Below, in pieces: positions 32,679-42,137 of a stretch of 42,137 nucleotides of DNA. Origin of the DNA: Parasitella parasitica (lineage: Eukaryota; Mucoromycota; Mucoromycetes; Mucorales; Mucoraceae); the NCBI GenBank assembly GCA_025201805.1, contig MU619261.1, forward strand, positions 146,445-188,581, written 5' to 3'. Position numbers and translations under genes: made by a program. The notes below the pieces were generated by a model, which searched no databases, was not told the origin of the DNA, and was given only the letters and a program-made list of their open reading frames with translations. Position 1 is the stretch's first letter; each line of letters begins with the position of its first letter.

Positions 32679-34441
32679 TTTTTTTTCTTGGATGTGTGCT
32701 GACAGAAGAAAAGAGAAAAAAATTTAAAGCAAGGTAAGACAGAACAATAAGTGTCCATCTCAAGCCAATCGCATCAAATGAGTCCACTCCGGGCTATGAC
32801 AAGGATACTGTATATGCACTTGGCTAATTCTACTCTTTCAATAATGTATGAAGCAGTTTAAATACAGTCTCTGTGAGTGATTGTGATGCCATGACACGTA
32901 TTATATTACGATAATTCCCATATGAGCATTATCTACGCTTCCAGTCGGATAAAAGTTTTTTCGATTACGAACGTTGTATAAATTTAAGACTGAGTGAAGA
33001 GAGGAAAATGCATTTGAGCTAAATTTTTTTTCCCTATCTTGGGCAAAAAAAAAAAAGAGGAGCTTAATGTTGAAGATGTAGACTATCAAGCCGGAAGCTT
33101 AGAGGCTTTAGCCTTTCGTTGTTTCTAGGTCATATCAATCTATTTCATAGTGAAATAAAGTGTCAAAAATAAGGTTTCATACAATGGTAGACACTTCAGC
33201 TAACTCGGGTCACACATGAAGAAAATTGGGTCCAAACCTGACGTAGAATAAATATAGATTGTGGCCCATTTTGTCATGTATTAGCGATCAATCGTTTACT
33301 ATGTAGCTCATTTTTGATTTCTGATTGGGGTGCTCAGCCCCAAACATAATGACTTGACTTTAGAATCGTTTCTCGATGGTGCGAACAAACGCCAAGTACA
33401 TGTTCATATGCGTGCATTTGGCAATGTAATCGAGATTGTCTCAATAACGATCGCATGTTTATACTTAAAACAGGCTGTTGTACAACCAAGATTTTTATTC
33501 AAACGAGAGCAAAATGCTGGAAACATATTATTTATTGATGGTGATAGAATTGTAAATTGCGTTATAGAAAAATAAGCTTCAAGTAAGTAGCACTTGTATC
33601 CTAAGGGCAAATCATCAATAATATGGATATATGATTTTCGTGTGAATCCAGTTAGACATTATCCTTTGAAAGGCCTTGGCAAAATAAAGGATATCTAAGC
33701 AATATGTTGATGGCAATGTTTTTTTTATAAAAGATTGTTAGGATATTCATATCGTGCGATATTAAGATTGTATTAAAAAGACGGCCTACAAAGCTAACTG
33801 GTGAACATCAAAATTGGCCTTATATAATTAATAATTATCTTTTCTGTTTTATATTTTTCAAATGAAAATACATTATCTCATATGAAGCTTACCAGCTTTG
33901 CATCGTATCGAAGTTACACAGAATGAACATCCGTATACTATGCAAATCGCACAAAATTAGATACGATCAATACAACCATAGTTTATATTTAGCCCGATAG
34001 CGATAAGAACGAAACGCTGAATGACTAATAAAGAGAAGTTTAGTACGTAAGCAAAAGTCAAATTGGAGGCAAAGCTGATATCCTCACCTGACGAATATGA
34101 AGAAACTTATACAATCAATTTGTAATTTTATATATCGGAGCAAGTTGATATAACAAAACTTTGCGCAAAAATCTGATAGATTAAATGTAAAATTGGAATT
34201 TTTGATTTAATTAACCCTTGAAAATTGTCAACCACTTGCTAGGTATAATACTGAAAACATCGGCTGCATGAAGCATCATTTCTCTAGTATTAATTGTCAA
34301 GTTTCTAGTATTTGAAACCATCATTATGTCAGAGTGAATTAGGCACTCGGGATCCAAAAGAGGGGAAAAAGTATAAATACCCTCACAAAGCATTATAATC
34401 AGCTAAAAGAAAATAACTCTATTTTCTATTCTATTTTATAA
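32679..34441. other. 1.8-kb divergent intergenic region
   Basis: It lies between the start codons of the oxysterol-binding protein and alcohol dehydrogenase genes. An open plus-strand stretch of about 80 codons (33330-33575, no proper ATG until 33411) has no recognised domain. The rest is AT-rich. Promoter elements of the dehydrogenase lie in the last 100 bp. Confidence 0.45.
34361..34379 (+). promoter_or_regulatory. Candidate STRE plus TATA box of the dehydrogenase gene
   Basis: AGGGG at 34361-34365, the core of the fungal stress response element, is followed within 7 bp by TATAAATA (34372-34379), about 65 bp before the ATG at 34442. Stress-inducible transcription is inferred, not shown. 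Confidence 0.4.
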
Positions 34442-35674
34442 ATGTCTACACCAACTACTTTTCATGGATGGGTCTGTCATGGCAAAGGTAATTCATTGGG
34501 TTACCACACTAAACAATACTGACATCCGTTTGTTTGCTAGATGAGCCAATGAAATGGGAGAAAATGAAGCTTCGTGCTGAAGATGATTACAGTGTCGACA
34601 TGGATGTCACTGATTGTGGTATCTGTGGCTCTGACATACACACAATGGACGCCAACTGGAGTCAGCCAAAATATCCTGTCTGTGTTGTAAGTTTGTTCTC
34701 CAACTTATACTAATCATCTGATTTCCTCAACTGGATTTTTTTTTGTAGGGCCATGAAATTGCTGGTATCTGTACTCGCGTTGGTTCCAAAGTGCATAATG
34801 TGAAGGTAGGCGATCGAATCGGTGTAGGAGCTCAATCCGGCAGTTGCCATCGTCCGGAATGCACTGCCTGCTCAACAGGTTGGGAAAATTTGTGTCGCAC
34901 GCATTTCACAGGCACTTACAATGGCGTCTGGCCTAACGGCGATAAATCTTATGGCGGCTATGCCGACAAATGGAGAGGAGATTGCCGCTTTGTCTTCAAA
35001 ATTCCAGACAATTTGTCTAATGAGGTTGCTTGTACATTCTTTTGTGCTGGTGTCACCACTTATGGCCCACTTAAAAGACATAACGTCAATGCTGACTCTG
35101 TGGTCGGTGTAATGGGCATTGGTGGTCTTGGCCATTATGGAATATTGTGGGCGAAAGCAATGGGTGCTGAGGTGGTTGCTATGTCTCATAACGACAAGAA
35201 ACGCGATGTAGCTTCTGAGCTTGGCGCTGACGACTTTATTGTCACTAGTGATCCAGACTCCTTGGCCAAATACAAGGGCAAGCTTTCTCATATTCTTTGT
35301 ACTGGCACTGGCCAAGACTTTAAGTGTAAGTATTACTTATTAGTATACGGCTAAAAGCAGACTGGATGTTCTAAATATACCAACGTATAGGGGAGACTTA
35401 TACTCGACTTTTTAGACCTAATGGTATCTTTATTAACGTCGGTCTTCCTGAATGGAACTTTCCCGACATTTCTCCTATGCTCCTCTCCATGAGCCAAGTA
35501 ACTATTTGTGGTTCTGCTATTGGCTCTCCTGCCGAAATCGAGGATATGCTTTGCTTTGCTGCCAAGACTGGCGTGAAGCCATATCTTCAAACTTATCCCA
35601 TGAAAGAGGCACCTCAAGCCGTTGCGGATTTCAAGGCTGGCAAGCCTAGATTTAGATTTGTTTTGAAAAATTAA
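34442..35674 (+). CDS. Zinc-dependent NADP(H) alcohol dehydrogenase, CAD/ADH6 type
   Basis: Four exons (34442-34487, 34541-34686, 34749-35325, 35391-35674) encode 350 aa; introns 53, 62 and 65 nt. Catalytic zinc ligands are seen in CGICGSDIH and GHEIAG. The structural zinc loop has four Cys in SGSCHRPECTACSTGWENLC. The Rossmann motif is GVMGIGGLGHYGILWAKAMG, and the following strand ends VVAMSHNDKKRD. A Ser and basic residues after the strand, in place of Asp, point to NADP(H). The C-terminal YPMKEAPQAVADFKAGKPRF is typical of cinnamyl alcohol dehydrogenase and yeast Adh6/Adh7. It likely reduces aldehydes in the cytosol, giving tolerance to aromatic and aliphatic aldehydes. The exact substrate is not predictable. 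Confidence 0.94.
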
Positions 35675-36123
35675 AAAGATTTGCTTGTGTATTATACTAA
35701 TGCTTCTCGTCCTTCTTTTTTTGCTACATTGAATAAAAACACGATTTTCTTGTATTACCTTCTCATGGTTACAAAGTACAAAGCTGAAGAAATACTGTGT
35801 GGGGAAACACTATCTTTTTTTTTTTTTTTTTTCATTTTATATGATATTTTTCCCAGAGTAGGTTATACAAGTGGAAGGCACAGAAAAAGATGAAATTGAC
35901 ATTGAAGCATAAACCAAAGTAGTTTAAGATATTAAAATGCCAAATTCTTCTGGGCCGCAAATGGGTTTTACAGGAGAAACATGAAGTTGTAATTTTATTG
36001 AAAAATATTTGTTTGTTGTTGAAAGATAAAACACAAAATGCAAGAAGCTAAGAGGGATGTTGCTATATTATAAATGACGTTGGGACAGTATTGAATGCAA
36101 TGAATGAAAGGGGAAGGGAATAA
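35675..36123. other. Convergent 3' region
   Basis: About 450 bp between the stop codons of the dehydrogenase and the TIA1-like gene. It has an AT-rich sequence with an 18-20 nt T tract near 35815 and no gene. Confidence 0.5.
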
Positions 36124-37607
36124 TTAAATGGTTAAATGGCCAGCACTGTAATATTGCTGATAGTACTGATTCCAGCCATGGAGCCCACCTCCAGGCTCAC
36201 CACCAGCAGGGTCGGTGGTAGGAGCAGGGGGTCGCATTGTAGTATGATTCTCATACGTATTTGTGATTTGATTCACTAATTTGCTAGGAGGGACATACCC
36301 AGAAGAGAACACATTGTATGATCTTGTCATGTTGTCTTGGCTATCGGTGCGTTGGATATTTCTATCCTTTACCCAGCCTAGACGCACAGTTTCGCCTGCA
36401 ATAATGACACCTTGCAAAGCAAAGATGGCCGTGGCTGCATTTGCATGTGTGTCTAATTTGACGATAGCTTCACCCCTCTTGATGTGAATATCTGTAACAA
36501 AGCCATACTGTTGCAGATGAGGGGCAATGTCTTGGGATATAGCATTCTTTGGTAGTCCACGAATAGAAACGGATGTATTGTATAAAGGTGTCTGAGCAAA
36601 GATCTCTTCATATGACATGTTTGATAGGGTAACATTATTATCGCTATCAGTTGACGAACGCCTTGAGTGAGCTGATGAGACGCTGTTCAGATCACTGTTA
36701 TCAAACGATGAGGATAGATGCCAGCGACAATGGACACGAGATGAGCCAATGAGTGCGCCGTCCATATGGCGAAGAGCATCCTCAGCATCTGATTTCTTTT
36801 CAAATGTAACAACACCTTCACCTGGGCCTATCACACGTGCGTTGCTATAATAGTCGTCGTAAGCATTGTATATTCCCATGTTTTACACTTTGAATGCAAC
36901 GTACCACACATGAAACCTTTTAAAAGCATTCCACAATCCAGAGTCATCGATATTGTGATCCAAATCAGTGATAAAAACTTGGTTTTCGGCGGTTGCAGCT
37001 TGGTCATTCCAGTTTACAGCAATTTCCTATTGTGCAAATAGAAGATAAATGAGTACATTGCAACGACGCTTGTCGCAGTTATTTCATATAATTACCTGGC
37101 TATAAATAGTACGTTTGTCCATCGCATGCAACGCTTGTTCAGCTGCCTGATGCTCATGGAATTCGACAAAACCGCAGTTTAAGCCATTCTACAAGAGAGA
37201 CAAGTTGTCAGATCAAGAAGGTGATTTGCAGAAATAAAGCAAGATTTGGGTTATCAGGGGGGGGGAGATACATGAAAATAAGTAATGAATTGATCTAATC
37301 TAGCAAGTTTTTGATCTGCCACTAAAACTTCTTGGCCTTAGCCATTAGACACAAAAAAAAAAAAATCATAGTACAATCGGTAACACGAAATAGCTTAAGT
37401 GTGAGAAAATTACAAATCCCAGGTAACCCCGATATTTGCTTTTTTGTAAAATGGAAAGGTTGATATACTTACATTGCTGTTATCTTTTGTTATCTTGATA
37501 TTGACAATTGGAGAAATCAATGAAAATATTCCTTTCAATGCGTCTTCAGTTACTCTTGGGTCCAAATTGGTAATAGTTAGGGATCTTTCGTTATTAAACT
37601 CTGTCAT
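36124..37607 (-). CDS. TIA1/Pub1-like RNA-binding protein with three RRMs
   Basis: Four exons (37473-37607, 37096-37188, 36905-37026, 36124-36844) encode 356 aa; introns 284, 69 and 60 nt. RRM1 at about 8-78 has SLTITNLDPRVTEDALKGIF and RNP1-like CGFVEFHEHQAAEQAL. RRM2 at about 90-165 has QVFITDLDHNIDDSGLWNAF and GVVTFEKKSDAEDALRHMDG. RRM3 at about 203-272 has SVSIRGLPKNAISQD and AIVKLDTHANAATAI. A Ser/Asp-rich linker separates RRM2 and RRM3, and the tail is Gly/Pro/Tyr-rich (NQYYQQYY), as in prion-like tails of stress-granule proteins. The set fits the TIA-1/Pub1 family, which binds U-rich RNA in splicing, stability and translation control. The first intron is long and holds a possible alternative exon. 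Confidence 0.87.
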
Positions 37608-38359
37608 TTCTTATAAATGGTATTTTTCAAAATTGAGAAAAAATTTTATGAGGAGGAAAGAGAGTTCAAATCGTAAATCAAGCACCTTTTATACTAACTG
37701 TGTCAGTGTATTAGCCTACCTTAAATGGACTAGTGCTACCCTTTATTCTTTATCAACAAAAATGGGTTCAGTACGTCACTGAATCCGTGATGATTGGATG
37801 TTTAGATCTCGGCACATTATTCTCCACCTTTTACTTTTTTATTTTTAGAAAATATGGATTATTAAATCAGAGCAGAAATTGGACTAAACACTAGGAGTTT
37901 ATAGGCTTGTCAGCGAAGGGAAAACAAAAAAAGACATAATGTTAAGCTTAATTTCTTTTGTATTGAAGAGTGATCTTCAATCTTGTAAATGCGGTCATTT
38001 TGAAAATATATTAATATGCCTATGGGTTATTATATACTTTATAAAGCCCCAGCCCTGAAGCTTGTCTCCGGATCAAGTTTTTTTTTTCAGTTTAAAAAAA
38101 AAAAAATTCTTTATTCGCAAAATTCTCCTCAATGACGAACTATGCATACAATCGACCTTCAATGCAAATTTCCTTTTCAACAGAAAGTGAAAAAAAGGGA
38201 AGAAATGTGCATCAACCTTACTGACGTGCTCATCTGATTTTTATATGTCTTGCACCGGAGATTTAGGAGAAATAAATATTCCCTAATGACTGAAAATTTT
38301 CCTATATAATTCTTTTTGTAACAATGGTTTGATCTTTTTCTTTTCAGTTCGATAAAATC
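37608..38359. other. Divergent intergenic region of TIA1-like and Zn2Cys6 genes
   Basis: 750 bp of AT-rich DNA between divergent start codons, with several A and T runs (for example near 38078-38110). No gene is seen. It must contain both promoters. Confidence 0.5.
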
Positions 38360-39884
38360 ATGGATTTTAATCATATCCAGAGCACTGCTGTAGGCCCAGA
38401 GCCTTTGCCTTCATTAATGTACATTGACGGCCCTCCCCCGCATCAGCCCCAAACAAAGAAACGACCGAATAAAGTGCATGTGTCGGCTGCATGTGTAAAG
38501 TGATTGACATAAAAATAAAAACTCCTTGAAAATCACTAAATTTTTTTTTACTTAGATAAACTGCAAAAAAGCGCATTTAGCTTGTGATGGTAAAAGTACA
38601 AGCTGTCGTTGAAAGTGTCCTGTCTAATTCTTTCCAAATTCAGTATCGCGACCTTGCAATCGATGCATTAGTACCGACAAAGCAGACTCATGCCGTGACA
38701 TCCAACATAAAAAGAGAGGTCGACCAAAGATGATGAGAGATGCAAATAACAATAAAATTCGACCTGTACCAAACACTCCACCTGCTGCTCCAAGTCATCC
38801 GTTGATCACTAATAACAACATGCCAGGGCCCAATGTTGATTACTTTCCCATCACAGCAGCGGCAGCACCGTCAAATGAGATTATGGCGGTAAAGTATGCG
38901 TATTTGGTAGCCTTATTTTTCTCTGTTTGTAACACCCTATAGATACTTTTATCGATGGATCTATGCTGTGCAAGAGTATCTGATAAATCACTAGAATATT
39001 TGGAATTATACCCTCAAGAATTCAGTCATCGTTCGTTGTATGATTTGTTGTCAGGAGATAATCAGCAAAATTTATCAAGACTACATCGCTGCTTGCTAGA
39101 TAACGCAATTCAACACCAAAAAACAAGGTTACCTAATGATCTCATACGATCATCAAGCGAAAATTTTTTTGCATCAACGCTTGACAGTTTACTTAATATT
39201 GCAAACGGCTCATTGACGCTGAAGCAGAAGCTTAAATTTCGTAGAGGTCGTGATGCTAGTGGCTTCGAGGAAATGGATTGCAGGTTCTATTTAGGGGGCG
39301 GTTTTGGTGCTGATCTATTCGATGCATCGACCTTTGATCAACTGTACATTGTCTGTATTGCGTCTCCTGCTGTCAATACAATTAGCATTAGCGATGTTAT
39401 TCATTTGCCTCCATTGATTCTCAACAATAATGAATCGTGCTCAACTCTATCCTCCCCCGTCTCTCCTGTTGCTGCTCAGATCAACATGCCATCACCAGAA
39501 CAGATAAAGCCCGTAAATGAAAGCGAATCAGATGATATGAATGATAATGATGACAATAGCGGCACAAAACAAGCAGCTGCAACCAATACTAATATCAGTA
39601 GCAATACAATTAAGCTTCCTTTTATTTCCAATCAACAAGTATTCCTCGAATCTAACAGTAACAGTACAAAGTCTGCGCTAGACAGATTTCGCTATAACAC
39701 CAAACCCCCATCTCAACAGTTTATTCACCCAAATGAATTGTATTATTTACAGACTACTTCCAGCAGACTTTCGTCAGAAGCCATTGCGCATACGGCCTAT
39801 CCCTATTTGTCTAAATCCCCTGCTTCTGTCGCTGCTATTGGAAGTGGTCCACTTGCAAACTATAACACCCATTTCAAAAAATAA
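38360..39884 (+). CDS. Zn2Cys6 transcription factor with PAS-like region
   Basis: Four exons (38360-38494, 38556-38589, 38644-38888, 38943-39884) encode 451 aa; introns 61, 54 and 54 nt. The binuclear cluster is split over three exons: C45, C48, C55, C61, C64 and C73 with spacing 2-6-5-2-8 (ACINCKKAHLACD, then RPCNRCISTDKADSC). An AT-hook-like HKKRGRPK follows. From residue 139 on, ILLSMDLCCARVSDKSLEYL and HRSLYDLLSGDN look like a PAS domain, as in the Ert1/AcuK group that controls gluconeogenesis genes; membership is a suggestion. The C-terminal half is rich in Ser, Asn and Pro with an acidic ESDDMNDNDDNSG patch that may activate transcription. The target genes are unknown. Confidence 0.88.
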
Positions 39885-41161
39885 ATCATGCATTACGCCA
39901 TGAGAGCAATTCGCTCTTTTTTTTTTTTTTTTTGATATTAATCTCCAAACAATAATTGAACCATCTGCTGCGCCTTTTTCAAACTGTTACATTTATACAG
40001 GTTGAATATGCGGTGTTTGTATCTTTGATCTCAACTAACATGAGATAATGAAGATGATGACAGATTTTCAAACATTATCATTCTTCTTTCGTTTGATTCG
40101 ATTAAGAGATGCAGCGGTTTAGTCTTCTTTTATCATGAAATTTAAAGTTGCTACGGCAATATATGTTTACATCTAATTGTATAAATTTCAAACAAATTCT
40201 TTGCGAAAACTATCTAGTAATCTGTGATTGATGAAACAAAAAAAAGTACAAGTTTATACGTCTAATATGGTAATGGTAATGGCAATGCTGTATGTATGAC
40301 AATAGTAGCTTTTGTTCCCTAATAACTTCTGCTAATAACACCACCGCCTATCCAAGACCAGGCATACTTATTTTTAACGTATCCTGGAGTCAGCTTCATC
40401 TGATAATATTATCTGACACCTGTGCGTTAACGGTTGACTACAGAAAACAAACCAAGTCATGTTCCATGCTTGTATGATACCGCCGTGATCCGGGCTAACT
40501 GATATACACTTTGCTTCCACTGTGACGAATATATCGAGGCTTATGTGGACTAACAGTTGCTCTTTGACTGAAATAATAACAATGAGGAAAGTTCTCTTTT
40601 GTAGTATACTTATAAAAAAAATCATAGGCTACCAATATTTTGGGAAAGATATTTTCTCAATTTCTTAAACATGCACAGTTCTTTCGTATTTTAAACTATT
40701 CCTGGGTTTGAGAAATTGTATTTTTCGTCCACTTTGCCCTATGGGCGATTTTTTATCATCAAATAGTAAGTGCGAGTTCTGGGGAGACCTTTCAGTGCAT
40801 CTCTGAGTACTTTATTTAGTTAAATAATGTGAAAATTAAGGATCTACAGTTGTGTGAGTCAAAGGTATGAGTGTAGATAGAGGACCTTGAACGAAACTTT
40901 TCTAGATGGATGGCTAGACAAACAAATGTCTATATAAGCTTTATGATGGGTTTGTATATATTTTTATAGTCATTATCGCATAGCTAATTTGTCAAAAATT
41001 TTGAGGACGTAAAGTATACATTTGCAATTGTATTCAAGTTCGTATTTTGAGTTATCTCTACATATTCAGATACATTTAGCAAGTGGAAAAGTGACTAGCC
41101 TCCCCACATACAAGTATTTATACCCTTCCCCCGCAATGTTGGTATTCTTTGAATTTTAACC
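39885..41161. other. 1.3-kb intergenic DNA, no gene seen
   Basis: AT-rich. It begins with a 17-T tract (39917-39933). Only short frames without domains occur. The last part holds the ribose-5-phosphate isomerase promoter. Confidence 0.5.
41115..41122 (+). promoter_or_regulatory. TATA-like element of the RKI1 gene
   Basis: TATTTATA lies 40 bp before the ATG at 41162, between a CCTCCCC patch (reverse complement holds the stress-type AGGGG-like word GGGGAGG) and a CCTTCCCCC patch. Confidence 0.35.
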
Positions 41162-42011
41162 ATGTCTAACCCCATCGAACAAGGAAAGAAGTTAGCAGCT
41201 TATCGAGCTGTTGATGAATACATCACTGCCGCCCACAAAGTAGTAGGAATTGGATCTGGATCTACCGTCGTATATGTTGTTGAACGTATTTTGCAAAAGC
41301 CTGAGCTCAAGCATATTGTTTATGTTCCTACTTCTTTCCAATCCAAGTTGCTCATTTTAGAGGGTGGTCTCACATTGGGTAGCGCTGAACAGTATCAAGA
41401 GATTGATGTTACAATTGACGGTGCAGATGAAGTTGACGAGGATTTGAATGCCATCAAGGGAGGTGGAGCATGCCAATTCCAGGAGAAAGTGGTCGCAGAA
41501 GCCGCTAAACAGTTTGTCATCGTAGCAGGTGATGTTTTATGCAACTAAAATTTATGGAACAAATCAATTAGGGCTAATGATACAAATCTAAAAACCATAG
41601 ACTATAGAAAAAAGAGTAAGAAGCTCGGAACAGAATGGGTCAAGGGAGTTCCTATTGAAGTTGTGCCCATGACATACAAATCTGTCATGAAATCAATTGA
41701 TGCTAAGCTTTCATTCAAGCCTATTTCTTCCAAGCTTCGTATGGTAAAGTGTTGATAATACGGAATGAAATACATAAATGAGATGCTCAATACAAATGTA
41801 ATGGTAGGCTGTGAACAAAGCTGGCCCCGTTGTTACTGACAACGGTAATTTTGTCATTGATACACATTTCGGTGCTCTTGAGGATCCAGCAAAATTATTG
41901 AAAGAACTCAAATTGCTGACTGGTGTATATGAGGTTGGCTTGTTTTGCAACATGGCTGAGAAGGCATATTTCGGAGAGGAAGATGGATCCGTGAGCGTTT
42001 TGTCAAAATAA
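41162..42011 (+). CDS. RKI1: Ribose-5-phosphate isomerase A
   Basis: Three exons (41162-41528, 41601-41743, 41808-42011) encode 237 aa; introns 72 and 64 nt with matching phases. The enzyme interconverts ribose 5-phosphate and ribulose 5-phosphate in the non-oxidative pentose phosphate pathway. Visible motifs: [15 protein letters not shown] (phosphate-binding loop), PTSFQSKLL, the catalytic [20 protein letters not shown] with acid Asp residues, [11 protein letters not shown] (the usual reading in other members is GGAL--EK, so Cys-Gln-Phe-Gln is a mild change), [22 protein letters not shown] and a C-terminal [18 protein letters not shown]. The length is normal for the RpiA family. Confidence 0.96.
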
Positions 42012-42137
42012 CTGAATAAATCCATCAAAGACTTTCAAAACGATGTTGCCTAGCAACAAATACAACATATATTGTCTCAATATTCTTCTATTTATTGTAT
42101 GATATCCGTTTGGTAACTTCCACGCATTCCACAAACT
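42012..42137. other. 3' flank of the isomerase gene
   Basis: About 125 bp of AT-rich sequence with an AATAAA-like ATAAAT word just after the stop codon, probably the 3' untranslated region. The window ends here. Confidence 0.4.

Noticed and set aside
33330-33575. 81-codon plus-strand open stretch in the intergenic region
   Set aside because: It lacks a proper ATG until 33411, has no recognised domain and no clear splice partners. It is probably chance, though a relic is possible.
34872-35315. 147-codon minus-strand frame
   Set aside because: It is antisense to the main exon of the alcohol dehydrogenase, with no domain.

Overview
The window is nuclear DNA from a filamentous fungus, most likely an early-diverging one (Mucoromycota, Mucorales-like). 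This is an inference from four things: AT-rich intergenic DNA; many short introns, mostly 47-85 nt with GTAAGT/GTACGT/GTAAAT donors and TAG/CAG/AAG acceptors; monocistronic genes on both strands; and a gene set that includes eL28, coilin and a class II-like eIF4E, all of which Saccharomyces cerevisiae lacks. No species can be named from the sequence alone. I rebuilt most genes by joining exons so that splice phases match and the total coding length divides by three. Coordinates given for spliced genes span start to stop codon, with introns listed in the text.

Layout, left to right: F-box protein (-, 605-1686); gene-poor stretch; SAM-PH (Boi-like) protein (+, 4395-5853); AT-rich stretch; ribosomal protein eL36 (+, 7905-8508); HAD phosphatase (-, 8691-9604); a decayed gene-poor stretch; spermidine synthase (+, 11946-13013); small mitochondrial INA17-like protein (+, 13343-13612); ribosomal protein eL28 (-, 13728-14269); two-RRM protein with a possible mitochondrial leader (+, 15125-16140); deadenylase subunit PAN3 in 11 exons (-, 16167-18662); a small two-helix membrane ORF (-, 18809-19003); membrane-anchored tandem amidohydrolase (+, 19441-22653); intronless secreted 3D-domain protein (+, 23390-24079); a probable coding relic (25050-26250); coilin (+, 26394-28116); prefoldin subunit 6 (-, 28130-28748); class II-like eIF4E (-, 28916-30025); CMD/AhpD-like protein (+, 30191-31069); oxysterol-binding protein (-, 31174-32678, with an assembly gap in an intron); Zn alcohol dehydrogenase of the CAD/ADH6 type (+, 34442-35674); TIA1/Pub1-like three-RRM protein (-, 36124-37607); Zn2Cys6 transcription factor with a PAS-like region (+, 38360-39884); ribose-5-phosphate isomerase (+, 41162-42011).

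There is no operon-like logic. Even so, several genes share the theme of mRNA fate and translation: PAN3, eIF4E class II, TIA1/Pub1-like, coilin, eL36 and eL28. Several neighbours are convergent with almost no space between stop codons (13 nt for coilin/prefoldin, 26 nt for RRM/PAN3). Others are divergent with one shared promoter region (165 bp for eIF4E/CMD). I found no CRISPR array, rRNA, convincing tRNA or intact transposon. The most interesting items are the fungal coilin, the eIF4E with an altered cap-binding residue, the amidohydrolase whose second half appears catalytically dead, the secreted 3D-domain protein with a bacterial-type fold, and a possible poison exon in the TIA1-like gene.
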